Shown in pieces: positions 17,833-26,562 of a stretch of 64,000 bases of DNA (its first letter is position 1; every line of letters begins with the position of its first letter). Location: the NCBI GenBank assembly GCA_004298675.1, contig SCRI01000086.1, forward strand, positions 132,055-196,054, written 5' to 3'. Position numbers and translations under genes: made by a program. This DNA comes from a bacterium. GTDB lineage: Bacteria > Vulcanimicrobiota > Vulcanimicrobiia > Vulcanimicrobiales > SCRA01. The notes under the pieces are model-generated. The model ran no database searches. It was not told the origin of the DNA and was given only the letters and a program-made list of their open reading frames with translations.

Positions 17833-18510
17833 ATGGATCTCTCGCTGCTCCGCAAGATCCCGCTGTTCTCCGGGTTTGACGACGAGCAGATCGCCGAAGT
17901 CGGAAAGCTGGTGCAGACGCGGCGCGTCCCCAAGCACCAGATCATCGTGTACGAAGGTGACCCCGGCGATTCGTTCTACGTGTTGCTCAAGGGTTCGGTT
18001 GCCGTCTCGCACATGACCGGCGAGGGTAAGGAGACCATCCTCTCCATCCTCAAAGAGGGCGACTTCTTCGGCGAGATGGCGGTGCTGGACTCGTCGCTGC
18101 GCTCCGCCTCCGTGAAGACGCTCTCCGACGTCGAAGTGGGGCTGGTCACACGCGCCGACTTCCTCGACCTGCTTGGCAAGAATCCGTCGATTGGCCGCTC
18201 GCTGGTGATCGCGCTCTCGGAGCGTCTGCGCGACGCCAACCAGCAGATCGCGGCCTCGGCCTACCAGGACATCCGCAAACGCCTGGCGGCGCTGTTGTTG
18301 AAACTGGCGGAGAAGTTCGGCGAGCAGACGCCCGATGGCACGCGCATCACACAGCGCCTGACCAACCAAGAGATGGCGAGCATGGTCGGCACCACGCGCG
18401 AGACCGTCAACCGCACCCTCAACAAGTTCTGGGACGAGCAGTTGATCGACATGCGCACGGCCTACATCGTCATCAAGGACCCCAGCGCGCTGGAGAAGCA
18501 GCTAGAGTAG
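17833..18510 (+). CDS. Crp/Fnr family transcriptional regulator
   Basis: The 225-residue protein has an N-terminal cyclic-nucleotide-binding fold (about residues 10-120, with EGDPGDSFYVLLKGSVAV and GDFFGEMAVLDSSLRSASV) and a C-terminal winged helix with MASMVGTTRETVNRTLNKF. The FGEMAVLDSSLRSASV segment sits at the phosphate-binding cassette, where the RSA part resembles the cAMP-binding signature. No Fnr-type N-terminal cysteines are present, so it is not an iron-sulfur oxygen sensor. It sits within the pilus cluster, in the same direction, after a 53-base gap. Confidence 0.9.
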   Translation: MDLSLLRKIPLFSGFDDEQIAEVGKLVQTRRVPKHQIIVYEGDPGDSFYVLLKGSVAVSHMTGEGKETILSILKEGDFFGEMAVLDSSLRSASVKTLSDVEVGLVTRADFLDLLGKNPSIGRSLVIALSERLRDANQQIAASAYQDIRKRLAALLLKLAEKFGEQTPDGTRITQRLTNQEMASMVGTTRETVNRTLNKFWDEQLIDMRTAYIVIKDPSALEKQLE

Positions 18511-18544
18511 TCTAGCGGGGGCGCCGCGCGGGCATTGCGCGTGC

Positions 18545-19399
18545 GTGCCGATCTTCGCGCGCTTGCCGCTGCCCCTGGGAGTCCATGTCGATGCCGGCGG
18601 CTTCGCCATCTGCGAGCTGCACGCCGTGGCCCGCGGCGCGCAGCTGCGGCGCGTGATCTTCGAACGCTTCGACGGACGCGACCCCGCGCAGGCGCTGGCA
18701 GCGGCGGTGCGCGCCAACGGCTGGCGAAGCCGCAAATGCGTCGTTGCCGTCGCTACCGAGTGTGCCTCGCTGCACGTGCTGCATCTGCCGGGAATGCCGG
18801 CGCGCGAGCGGCGCGCCGCGGCCTATCTGGAGGCCGAGCGTCTGGCCCCGGCGCGCGAGGTGCCTCTGAGCATCGACGTCGAGCCGCTTGCCGGAGCCTG
18901 GCTGCTCGCGGCGGCGCCGCGCGCGGAGGTGTTGGGTGCGGCCGAGCGCGCGCGGGCTGCGGGGTTGCGCGTGCGCGCGGTCGACGTCGAGACGCTCGCT
19001 CTGGCGCGCGCGGCCGGCGCGCTGCCCGGCGATGCGATCGTCTGCGGCGGCAGCGCGCGCAGCATCCTGCATCTCGTGACGGAGAGCGCGCCGTTCGTGC
19101 GCGCGTGGTCCCGGCGCGTCAGCTGCACGGAACTGGCGGCGCCGTTGGCGGAGGCGCTGGAGTTCGCGGCTAGCCGCGGCTTCGGTGCCGCGCGCCGCGT
19201 CCTGCTCGCCGGGACGTTGGCCGCGGAGGACGGCGGCAGCGCGCGGCTGCAAGATGCGTTGGGGCGAGTTGTCGCGCCGGCCGAATTGTGCGCGCAGGTC
19301 GCGGTCTTGGAGCATCCGCTGGATTACGTTCGTGCCAGCGCGCCGCATTGGCTGACCGCGTGCGGCCTCGCGCTGTGGAGTCTCGCGTCGTGCGCGTGA
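18545..19399 (+). CDS. PilM-like pilus assembly protein
   Basis: A 284-residue protein with an actin-like fold suggested by the opening LGVHVDAGGFAICEL and the internal SIDVEPLAGAWLLAAAPRAEV segment, as in PilM/GspL cytoplasmic domains. Sequence identity to known PilM appears low and the call leans on position: the next gene encodes a PilN-like protein and overlaps it by four bases (GTGA). PilM binds PilN at the membrane in type IV pilus machines. The start is a GTG at 18545. GC content and alanine/arginine content are extreme. Confidence 0.66.
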   Translation: MPIFARLPLPLGVHVDAGGFAICELHAVARGAQLRRVIFERFDGRDPAQALAAAVRANGWRSRKCVVAVATECASLHVLHLPGMPARERRAAAYLEAERLAPAREVPLSIDVEPLAGAWLLAAAPRAEVLGAAERARAAGLRVRAVDVETLALARAAGALPGDAIVCGGSARSILHLVTESAPFVRAWSRRVSCTELAAPLAEALEFAASRGFGAARRVLLAGTLAAEDGGSARLQDALGRVVAPAELCAQVAVLEHPLDYVRASAPHWLTACGLALWSLASCA

Positions 19400-19905
19400 A
19401 TCTGCTGGAGCGCCGGCAGCCCGTTGCACCCGCGGCCCGCGCGGCGCGCGTGCTGCCGGCGCTAGCGCTCGTGCTGGCGTTGGCAGCGGCGGCCGCGCAC
19501 GCGGCGGCGGCAAGCAGTGCCGAACGCGCCGCGCGCATCGCCCAGCTGCGCGCCGTGGCGCAAGCGCGGGCCGCGCCGGTGGAGCGCCTGCGCGCGCAGG
19601 TGACGCAGCTCGAACGCGCCGCAAGCGAGGCCGAGCATCTGCGTGCGACGGGTCCGCGCCTGGCCGCCCAGCTCGCGCGCTTGGCCGATGCGCTCCCGCG
19701 CGCTGCGTGGCTCACGGCGCTGGAGGTCGAGTCCGACGGCGCGTTGCGCATAAGCGGGCGTGCGCCCCAGTTTGCAACGGTGGGCGCGGTGCTCGCGGCG
19801 CTCGAGCGCGTGCATGCGTTCGGTGCGCCGCATCTGCTCGACGCGCAGCGCCCCAGCGATACCTCTGCGGCCCTGCGTTTTCAGATGGAGACACGCGCGC
19901 CGTAG
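19396..19905 (+). CDS. PilN-like pilus assembly membrane protein
   Basis: A 169-residue protein that begins VNLLERRQP, the conserved N-terminal PilN motif that binds PilM. A single membrane segment follows (about residues 18-38), then a coiled coil (about 45-90) and a small alpha/beta domain with the PilN-like pattern WLTALEVESDGALRISGRA. The GTG at 19396 overlaps the preceding stop by four bases. PilO, PilP and the secretin PilQ, which normally follow, are absent here. Confidence 0.78.
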   Translation: MNLLERRQPVAPAARAARVLPALALVLALAAAAAHAAAASSAERAARIAQLRAVAQARAAPVERLRAQVTQLERAASEAEHLRATGPRLAAQLARLADALPRAAWLTALEVESDGALRISGRAPQFATVGAVLAALERVHAFGAPHLLDAQRPSDTSAALRFQMETRAP

Positions 19906-19941
19906 ATAAGGACGACGCGCCGCCACGGCGAAGTTGCCGCC

Positions 19942-21126
19942 ATGCCTACCGAGATCAACGACCGTGTCGTCGCGTGGCGGCGCTCCATTCACGCGCATCC
20001 CGAGCCGGGCTTTGAAGAGGAGCGGACCGCGGCGCTGATCGAGCGCGCGCTCGACGCCGCCGGCGTCGAGCATCGCCGGCTGGCGAAGACCGGCGTGGTG
20101 GGCGTGCTGCGCGGCGGGCTGCCCGGACGCGTGGTGGCGCTGCGTGCCGACATGGATTGCCTCTCCGTGCAGGAGCGCTCGGGCGAGCCGTTCGCTTCGG
20201 AGCGCGCGGGCTTCATGCACGCTTGCGGTCACGACGCGCACGTGGCGATGCTGCTGGGCGCGGCTACCGAGTTGGCGGCGCAGCGCGAGCACCTGCACGG
20301 GACGGTGGTCTGCATCTTCCAGCCGGCGGAGGAGGGCCCCGGCGGCGCCAAGCCGATGATCGAGCAAGGCTGTCTGGACGATCCCAAGGTGGAGGCGATT
20401 GCCATGCTGCACGTCGACCCGCGCTGGGACACCGGTACGGCCGGAGTCACGCCCGGCCCCACCAACGCCGCCTCGGACGAAGTGCACATCGAGATCCGCG
20501 GCGTCGGCGGTCACGGCGCGCACCCGCACCGCGCGGTCGATGCCATCCCGGCCGCCGCGCACGTAGTCCTGGCGTTACAGAACGTCGTGGCGCGCGAGAC
20601 CGATCCGTTGGCGTCGGTCGTGGTGACGATCGGCAAGATCGAGGGCGGTTACCGCAACAACGTCATCGCGGATCGCGTGCACTTAGCGGGCACGGTCCGC
20701 ACGCTCGATCCCGCCATCCGGTTGGCGACGCACGAGAAGATTCGCCGTATCGTCGAGCATGCGGCGGCCGCATACGGATGCTCGGCCGCCACGGAGTTCG
20801 GCCTAGGGTATCCCGTGCTGGTGAACGACCGCGTGCTCACGCCTGCGTACGCCGCATACTTGAAGGCTAAAGAGCCCGCACTGAGCGTGATCGAAACCAT
20901 GCCGCCGACGATGGGCGGCGAGGACTTCGCCTTCTACGCCGAGCGCGTGCCGGGCGTCTCGTGCCGCCTAGGCGTGCGCAACGAGCAGAGCGGTGCTACC
21001 GCGATGATCCACAGCCCGGAGTTCAGACTGGATGAGCGGGCGCTGCCGATCGGCGTGCGTATGCTGACGCACTTCGCGCGCGGCTTCGCCGCGGGCGAGT
21101 TCGGCGCGCAGGCGTCGCAGGGCTAA
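19942..21126 (+). CDS. M20 family metallo-amidohydrolase (hippurate/N-acyl amino acid hydrolase type)
   Basis: A 394-residue zinc or manganese peptidase-like hydrolase. It shows RADMDCLSVQE, the HACGHDAHVAMLL metal motif near residues 93-105, and the EEGPGGAK catalytic glutamate motif. The dimerisation domain inserted after residue 180 is normal. Enzymes of this type remove N-acyl groups from amino acids. It is convergent with the flavin reductase gene and overlaps it by four bases. Confidence 0.9.
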   Translation: MPTEINDRVVAWRRSIHAHPEPGFEEERTAALIERALDAAGVEHRRLAKTGVVGVLRGGLPGRVVALRADMDCLSVQERSGEPFASERAGFMHACGHDAHVAMLLGAATELAAQREHLHGTVVCIFQPAEEGPGGAKPMIEQGCLDDPKVEAIAMLHVDPRWDTGTAGVTPGPTNAASDEVHIEIRGVGGHGAHPHRAVDAIPAAAHVVLALQNVVARETDPLASVVVTIGKIEGGYRNNVIADRVHLAGTVRTLDPAIRLATHEKIRRIVEHAAAAYGCSAATEFGLGYPVLVNDRVLTPAYAAYLKAKEPALSVIETMPPTMGGEDFAFYAERVPGVSCRLGVRNEQSGATAMIHSPEFRLDERALPIGVRMLTHFARGFAAGEFGAQASQG

Positions 21127-21683
21127 ACCAGGCCGACCGGCTCGAGGCGGCCCCGCGCGAGGCCGCCGTTCTCGTCGAACAAGTCGTCGGCGAGGTGGAC
21201 GCGCACCACGCGTCCGATGACCAAGTGGCCGCCGCCGGGCTCGTCACCGAGCTCGACGATACGGTGCGTCACGCACTCGAAGCTGACCGGGGACTCGGCC
21301 ACGCGCGGCGGGGCCACGTCGAGCGACGGCGCCGCCGTGACCCCCGCACGCGCGAACTCGTCGTCGGCGTCAGAGGTGAAACGCGCGGAGCGGCGCGCGG
21401 CATCGGCGTGGCGGCGCGTGACGACGTTGACGACGAACTCGCCGCTGCCCTCGATGTTCCGCAACGTATCCTTCTTGAGCTCGGGCGAGTGGCCGCGCCG
21501 CAGCGGCGCGAAGGCCAGCGTCATCGGCCGCGCCGTCACGGGCATGAAGAAGGAGAACGGCGCCAGATTGCGTTCGCCCTTGGGCCCCAGCGTCGAGACC
21601 CAGGCGATCGGGCGCGGCAGAATCGTGTCGGCCAGGATCTGGTAGACGTCCTGCCACGGCCGATCGCTTGGGACCAAGTTCAT
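21123..21683 (-). CDS. Flavin reductase family protein
   Basis: A 186-residue FMN-binding split-barrel protein. The segments LPRPIAWVSTLGPKGERNLAPFSFF and NIEGSGEFVVNVV (given only in part) are diagnostic of the flavin reductase-like domain. Some relatives supply reduced flavin to monooxygenases; others have been recruited as esterase-like accessory proteins of aromatic catabolism. The gene follows the homogentisate dioxygenase gene in the same operon with an ATGA overlap, which supports a role in aromatic degradation. Confidence 0.86.
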   Translation of the reverse strand: MNLVPSDRPWQDVYQILADTILPRPIAWVSTLGPKGERNLAPFSFFMPVTARPMTLAFAPLRRGHSPELKKDTLRNIEGSGEFVVNVVTRRHADAARRSARFTSDADDEFARAGVTAAPSLDVAPPRVAESPVSFECVTHRIVELGDEPGGGHLVIGRVVRVHLADDLFDENGGLARGRLEPVGLV

Positions 21684-22849
21684 CGAGGCGCTCCAACTCC
21701 GCTAGCCCAGGACGCGTAGTAGGCGCGGTCCTCGACGGTAAACGCTGCTTCGCTCAGGCGCAACGGCCGGAAGGTATCCACCATCGGCGCCAACTCGTTG
21801 GTCTCCTTGGTGCCTAGCGCGGCTTCGATCGTTCCAGGCTGCGGTCCGTGCCACGCGCCGGGCACGTGAATGGTGATCGAACCCCCCTCGATGCCGCGGC
21901 GGCTCATGAAGTTGCCGCTGGCGTAGTAGAGCACTTCGTCGCAGTCCACGTTGGAGTGGAAGTAGGGAACGGGTATCGCCTGCGGGTGAAAGTCGAACGG
22001 GCGCGGCACGAAGACGCAGAAAGCGGCGCCGGGGGCTTCGAACGTCTGATGCACCGGTGGCGGCAGATGCAGTTGCCCCACCAGTGGCGCGAAGTCGTGC
22101 GCGTTGAACGCGTACGGATAGCAGTAACCGTCCCAGCCCGCGACGTCGAAGGGATGGTTTTGCAGCGTGTAGATCGCGCTACGGCCGCGGCTCGTGACTC
22201 GCACCTCGAACGTTCCGGTGGCGTCAACGGGCGCCCCCAGCACCGGTGCGCGGAAGTCGCGCTCGTAGTAGGGCGCCAGCTCGAGCAGCTGACCGTAGGC
22301 GTTACGGTACTTCTTGGGAATCGTGATGGCGCCGCTGGATTCGTGCACCAGCATACGCGTGGGCGTTGTGGGCCGCAAGCGCCAGGTGATGCCGCAGGGG
22401 ATGACCACGAAGTCGTGCCGGCGATATGCCAGCTCGCCCAGCACCGACTCGACGACGCCCTCACCCTCGTGGATGAAGAGCAGCTCGTCGCCGCTGGCGT
22501 TGCGATAGAACCACTCCATGGGCGCGGTGACTTCGGCCACGGAGATGACGATGTCGTCGTTGCCCAGCACCGGCACGCGTGCCTCGACGGCGTTGCCTTT
22601 GCTCTCGATACGCTGCGCGCGCAGATGGCGGTTGAGCAGCGGATCGTTGGGGAGAAAGCGCGCCAGGGGGCGCTCCCAGGGGCGCACCTCCAGAGTAGCC
22701 GTGGGCGGGCGCAGATGATAGAGGAGCGAGTAAACGCTTTCGAAGCCCTTGGTCGAGAGCAGCTCCTCGGCGTAGAGTTCGCCGTCGGCCTTGCGGAATT
22801 GGATGTGGCGCTTGGGCGGCAAGGCGCCTTGACTGACGTAGAAGGGCAT
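21680..22849 (-). CDS. hmgA: Homogentisate 1,2-dioxygenase
   Basis: This iron enzyme opens the ring of homogentisate in tyrosine/phenylalanine catabolism. The 389-residue protein shows the metal-site region RPFDFHPQAIPVPYFHSN with CDEVLYY, and the HVPGAWHGPQPG motif near the C-terminus. The start is the ATG at 22849; the frame stays open to 23257, but the extra part is arginine-rich and lies antisense to the next gene. Fumarylacetoacetate hydrolase and maleylacetoacetate isomerase are not adjacent, although an FAH-family gene lies at 52-53 kb in a different operon. Confidence 0.87.
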   Translation of the reverse strand: MPFYVSQGALPPKRHIQFRKADGELYAEELLSTKGFESVYSLLYHLRPPTATLEVRPWERPLARFLPNDPLLNRHLRAQRIESKGNAVEARVPVLGNDDIVISVAEVTAPMEWFYRNASGDELLFIHEGEGVVESVLGELAYRRHDFVVIPCGITWRLRPTTPTRMLVHESSGAITIPKKYRNAYGQLLELAPYYERDFRAPVLGAPVDATGTFEVRVTSRGRSAIYTLQNHPFDVAGWDGYCYPYAFNAHDFAPLVGQLHLPPPVHQTFEAPGAAFCVFVPRPFDFHPQAIPVPYFHSNVDCDEVLYYASGNFMSRRGIEGGSITIHVPGAWHGPQPGTIEAALGTKETNELAPMVDTFRPLRLSEAAFTVEDRAYYASWASGVGAPR

Positions 22850-22932
22850 CGTAGTCGCGATCCTCGTCTGTGCGGAGTAAGACCTGCTATCCTTCGTTCC
22901 CGTGCGGCAGGAACTCTTGCGCGTGCGCAGGG

Positions 22933-23427
22933 ATGGGGCCCGCCGCTCACCAACGCTTCGCCATGGTTCAGGCCAGCGAGGAGATCGTCTCCGATGCCGG
23001 CGCCGCTTTCGCCTTGCTCTGCGAGGTGGAGAAATGGCCGGTGTGGCTCTCGCTGGCGCGCAGCGTCCGTCGCGTCGACGGCGAGCGCGCCCTAGGTCCA
23101 GGCAGCGAGATTGCGATGCAGGCGCCGCGGCTGGGTGCGCGGGAGGAGCTCTTCGTCGTGGAGCGCTTCTTGCAGGGGCATCTCCTGTATCTCGAGAGCG
23201 CTTACTCGTGCCGGCGCAGTTGGGAGTTTCGCATCGAGCGCAAAGGCGCGCGCGCACGGCTGGTGGCGACGCTAGCCTACCCCACCTACGGCGGCTGGCT
23301 CGGCGCCCAGGCCGAGCGCCTGCTCCATCGGCACGGCGTGGAGCGCGAGCTGCAGGCTTCCGTGGTGCACTTCAAGGGCTTGGTGGAGTTCGAGAACCAC
23401 CCGGACCGCGTGCTGGCCGATTTTTAG
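22933..23427 (+). CDS. SRPBCC family (polyketide cyclase/START-like) protein
   Basis: A 164-residue protein with the START/Bet v1-like pattern: IVSDAGAAFALLCEVEKWPVWL at the N-terminus, then alternating strands and a C-terminal helix ending FENHPDRVLADF. Members bind hydrophobic ligands in a deep cavity; function here is unknown. I start it at the ATG at 22933; the ATG at 22963 is nearly as likely and gives a protein beginning MVQASEE. It is divergent from hmgA. Confidence 0.75.
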   Translation: MGPAAHQRFAMVQASEEIVSDAGAAFALLCEVEKWPVWLSLARSVRRVDGERALGPGSEIAMQAPRLGAREELFVVERFLQGHLLYLESAYSCRRSWEFRIERKGARARLVATLAYPTYGGWLGAQAERLLHRHGVERELQASVVHFKGLVEFENHPDRVLADF

Positions 23428-23463
23428 CAGTCGTTGACGTCGGCTGCTAACCTCCGGTAGAAT
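23424..23463 (+). promoter_or_regulatory. Promoter and palindrome before the FmdB-type gene
   Basis: TTGACG (23434-23439) and TAGAAT (23458-23463) are 18 bases apart. The perfect inverted repeat TTAGCAG (23424-23430) and CTGCTAA (23444-23450) surrounds the -35 box, suggesting an operator. It overlaps the stop codon of the preceding gene. Confidence 0.62.
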
Positions 23464-23502
23464 AGGCTTAGTTCGTCCTACTGAGGACAAAGGAGTTCCC
23501 TC

Positions 23503-23829
23503 GTGCCGCTCTACGAATACCTCTGCCGTGATTGTCGCGTACGCCACGACATCCGCCACGGTTTCGATGAGACGGCCGGCCCCTGCCCGGCTTGCGGAGG
23601 GGTGTTGGAGCGGGTCTTCCATGTCGGCGGGATCCACTTCAAGGGCTCCGGCTTCTACACCACCGATTACAAACGCAGCAACCCCGCGGCCGGTCCCTCG
23701 GCCTCGAATGGGTCGAGTGATTCCGCCAGCGCGAAGAGCGATGGCGCGGCAGCCAAGAGCGTCGCACCCGCCAAGAGCGATACCGCTGCCCCAGCCCCGG
23801 CTTCGAAGGCCGCGGAGAAGTCGGCCTAG
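23503..23829 (+). CDS. FmdB family zinc ribbon protein
   Basis: A 108-residue protein. The first 50 residues hold a zinc ribbon with CxxC pairs (CRDC at residues 8-11 and CPAC) and the family motif GGIHFKGSGFYTTDYKR. The C-terminal half is a low-complexity tail rich in Ala, Ser, Lys and Pro. FmdB-type proteins are small putative regulators. The start is a GTG at 23503 preceded by GGAGTTCC, with a clear promoter upstream. Confidence 0.87.
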   Translation: MPLYEYLCRDCRVRHDIRHGFDETAGPCPACGGVLERVFHVGGIHFKGSGFYTTDYKRSNPAAGPSASNGSSDSASAKSDGAAAKSVAPAKSDTAAPAPASKAAEKSA

Positions 23830-23832
23830 GCG

Positions 23833-24171
23833 ATGAGCGCGCACACGCTCGCCGGCTGGGCGACGGTGGCCGTGGTCGTCATCGTGGCGATCGTGCTGAG
23901 CGCCTACGCCGCGGCGCTGGCTTTGCGCGCGCGCCGGCTCACGCGACGGTTGGATCACCCGCTGCTCGTGCGCATCCGCGAGGCCAGCGTGCAGTTGCGC
24001 GCGCTCGAGGGTGCCCGCACCAAGTTTGAGGGACTAGCCAAGCGCGCAGCGGAGGCGGGTACCGTGCTCGCGCACACGTCGGCCGAACGCGAGCGCCTGC
24101 GCCGGGAAGGCGGGCAGGCCGTGAGCTCGATCTTTCGCGACCTGCGCTCGATCCGCGATCTGCTCTCGTAG
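23833..24171 (+). CDS. Small single-span membrane protein with coiled coil
   Basis: A 112-residue protein with one membrane helix (about residues 9-30) and a charged, largely helical remainder containing a likely coiled coil (residues 45-100). It resembles DUF948-like proteins in layout but I see no diagnostic motif. It follows the zinc ribbon gene by three bases and is probably in the same transcript. Confidence 0.62.
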   Translation: MSAHTLAGWATVAVVVIVAIVLSAYAAALALRARRLTRRLDHPLLVRIREASVQLRALEGARTKFEGLAKRAAEAGTVLAHTSAERERLRREGGQAVSSIFRDLRSIRDLLS

Positions 24172-24185
24172 TCCGGAAACGCCGA

Positions 24186-25226
24186 CTAGATCGGCCCGGT
24201 CTCCTCGGGCGGCTCCCAATGCCAGCCCAGCGGCGGCTCGTCGACGCCTGGGGCGCCAAAGGACTGCTCTCCGTCGTCCTCCGGAGCAAAGGGTAGCTCT
24301 GCCGGCTCCGCACCCATCTGCGGTTGCGGCGGTTCACCGCTGAGGGGCTGGACGGCCGGCGCCGGCGCAGGCTCCGCTGCGGCCGGCGGCGGTTGCGGCT
24401 GTGGGGGCTGCGGCGGTGCAGCGGGCGCCACCGGTGCTGCAGGCGCCGTGGGCGCACCCTGTCCCACGGCTAGCAGCGCGGCGAGACTCTTGGGCGGCAG
24501 GGCGCCCTCTTTCTCCGCGACGCCGATCAAGACCAACCGCCCCTGCGGCAGCAGCTGCGCGCCAGGCTTGGCGGCCAGCTCGCGCAATTGGTCGATGTAG
24601 TACTGCGGCGCCGCCTCGACCTTCATCGTGTCCAACAGCAGATTCAACGTGTCGACCAGGTAGTCGCGCGGCGGAGTCTTGGCGAACGCGAAGATCGCCT
24701 CGGCGACCTGCGGCTTGCTCATGGCCAGCAACTTGCGCCAGTAGCTGGGTGCTTGGTAGTACTCGAACTGTCCGAGCTCGCGTTTGGCGCGCGAGTAGAG
24801 CGTTGCGATGCGCTTGCCGATGGCGTCGCTCGGCGGCAGCGGCTCGACGATGACCACGCGTGCCGCGACGCGCGCCAACTCCTGCATGACGTCGGCGTGG
24901 AAGAGCGGATCGATCTCGTGCAGATAGCTGTTGGCGACGGCTACGTCGAAGCTGGCGTTCTTGGCGGGGATGGCGGAGGTGCTGCCGCGTAGCATCGTGG
25001 CCGCAAGGCTCTCGTAGCGCTTCATCACGTCGTCGTGTGACTCGATCACCGTGACCTGCGCGCCCTCGCCGAGCGCGCGCGCGATGTTCGCGGCATCGGA
25101 GCCGTAGCCGCAGAAGAGGACGCGGTCGCCCGCGGAGATGCCCATGGCATCCCACACCAGCGTGGCTAAGCGCTCCGATTCACGCTCGAACTCGGCGGGA
25201 TCGTAGACCGTCGCAATCTTGCTCAT
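24186..25226 (-). CDS. Class I SAM-dependent methyltransferase with Pro/Ala-rich tail
   Basis: A 346-residue protein. Residues about 25-140 form a Rossmann methyltransferase domain: motif I is VLFCGYGSDAANIA, and the acidic strand VTVIESHD and FDVAVANSYLHEI follow. From about residue 240 the chain changes to a Pro/Ala/Gln-rich low-complexity tail ending in an acidic segment. The tail is unusual for a small-molecule methyltransferase and suggests a tether or interaction region. ATG at 25226 overlaps the aroA stop by four bases; a longer frame lies inside aroA. Confidence 0.7.
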   Translation of the reverse strand: MSKIATVYDPAEFERESERLATLVWDAMGISAGDRVLFCGYGSDAANIARALGEGAQVTVIESHDDVMKRYESLAATMLRGSTSAIPAKNASFDVAVANSYLHEIDPLFHADVMQELARVAARVVIVEPLPPSDAIGKRIATLYSRAKRELGQFEYYQAPSYWRKLLAMSKPQVAEAIFAFAKTPPRDYLVDTLNLLLDTMKVEAAPQYYIDQLRELAAKPGAQLLPQGRLVLIGVAEKEGALPPKSLAALLAVGQGAPTAPAAPVAPAAPPQPPQPQPPPAAAEPAPAPAVQPLSGEPPQPQMGAEPAELPFAPEDDGEQSFGAPGVDEPPLGWHWEPPEETGPI

Positions 25227-26515
25227 CGCTGCAGCTCCGCCCAGGCCTCGTGGAAGCGTGGATAACTCACCCGTGCGCACTGGGCGTCGTCGACGTAGAC
25301 GCCGGCGGGGCTGGCTGCGGCTAGGGCGGCGGCGGCCATGGCGATGCGATGGTCGCCGTGGCTGGCCACCTCGATGCGCTCGTGCAGGTGTGCCGTTCCG
25401 GTGACGTCGAGACCGTCGGGATGGCGCGTGACGGCAATGCCCGCCGCCTCCAGCATCGCGGCGACCGTCTCGATGCGGTCGCTCTCCTTCACGCGCAGCT
25501 CGGCGGCGTTGCGAATATGCGTGGTGCCGCGCGCGAATGCCGCCGCCACCGCCAGCGCCGGCACTTCGTCGATCATCGTCGGCAGCAGCGCGGGATCGAG
25601 ATCGACGCCATGCAAAGCACTGGCACGCGCGATCACGTCGCCGACGGGCTCGCCGCAGACTTCGCGCTCGCCCTGGATCGTGAGGTTCGCGCCCATCGCG
25701 CGCAGCGCGCGCAGCAGGCCGTCGCGCGTGGGATTGAGGCAGAGTCGCTCCACGCGCACCTCCGAACCCGGCGTCACGAGCGCGCCCACGATCGCGAAGG
25801 CCGCGGCGCTGGGATCTCCGGGAACCTCGATGTCGCGCGCCTGCAGCGGCGACGGCGCCAGCTCGATGCGTTCGCCGTCCCAGGTGATGCGCGCGCCAAG
25901 ATAGCGCAGCATGCGCTCGGTGTGATCGCGCGAGCGCTCGTCTCCGCTGATCTGCGCCGTGGTTCCCGCAACCAGCGCGGCCAGCAGCAGTGCCGACTTC
26001 ACCTGTGCCGACGGCACGCGCAGACGTTGGGAGACGGCGTGCAGTCCCGCGTGCGCCCTCAGCGTCACGGGGGCGTGGCCCTCAACCGTATCGATCGCGG
26101 CGCCGGCCTCGCGCAGCGGCGCCGCCACGCGCTCCATCGGCCGGCGTGAGAGCGAGTCGTCGCCGCTGAGCCGGGCGGGCAGCGCGGCTCCGGCGAGGAT
26201 GCCCATCAGCAGGCGCATCGTCGTGCCGGAGTTGAGGCAATCGACGTCGCCCGGCGCGGCGAGACGCTCCGGCGCGTGCAACGTGAGGTCGGGGCCGTCA
26301 CCGTCGATGCGCGCGCCCAGTGCCGTCACGGCGTTGCGCGTGGCCTGGAGGTCGGCACCGGTATTGAGATTGGTGAGTGAGAGCCGTCCGCGCGTCAGGG
26401 CTCCGATCAACAGCGCGCGATGGGAGATCGACTTGTCCGGAGCGACGCGTAGCGCGCCGTGTAAGGGCCCGGGACGGAAGCGGGTAGCGGAGGCGGATGA
26501 CATCTTGCCGGGCAT
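25223..26515 (-). CDS. aroA: 3-phosphoshikimate 1-carboxyvinyltransferase (EPSP synthase)
   Basis: AroA joins PEP to shikimate 3-phosphate in aromatic amino acid synthesis. The 430-residue protein has the motifs APDKSISHRALL, LNTGADLQATRNAVTALGA, NSGTTMRLLMG and VKESDRIE, all at normal positions. The ATG at 26515 is used; the ATG at 26503 (MSSASA) is a possible alternative. The upstream neighbour on the same strand is tRNA-Leu, 48 bases away. Confidence 0.94.
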   Translation of the reverse strand: MPGKMSSASATRFRPGPLHGALRVAPDKSISHRALLIGALTRGRLSLTNLNTGADLQATRNAVTALGARIDGDGPDLTLHAPERLAAPGDVDCLNSGTTMRLLMGILAGAALPARLSGDDSLSRRPMERVAAPLREAGAAIDTVEGHAPVTLRAHAGLHAVSQRLRVPSAQVKSALLLAALVAGTTAQISGDERSRDHTERMLRYLGARITWDGERIELAPSPLQARDIEVPGDPSAAAFAIVGALVTPGSEVRVERLCLNPTRDGLLRALRAMGANLTIQGEREVCGEPVGDVIARASALHGVDLDPALLPTMIDEVPALAVAAAFARGTTHIRNAAELRVKESDRIETVAAMLEAAGIAVTRHPDGLDVTGTAHLHERIEVASHGDHRIAMAAAALAAASPAGVYVDDAQCARVSYPRFHEAWAELQR

Positions 26516-26562
26516 TCGCGTCCCGAGTAGATTGCGCCTATGGGCGGCTTCTTACTTCATTA

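Noticed and set aside
22850-23257. N-terminal extension of homogentisate dioxygenase
   Set aside because: It is arginine-rich, lies antisense to the SRPBCC gene and does not fit the family; the enzyme starts at 22849.
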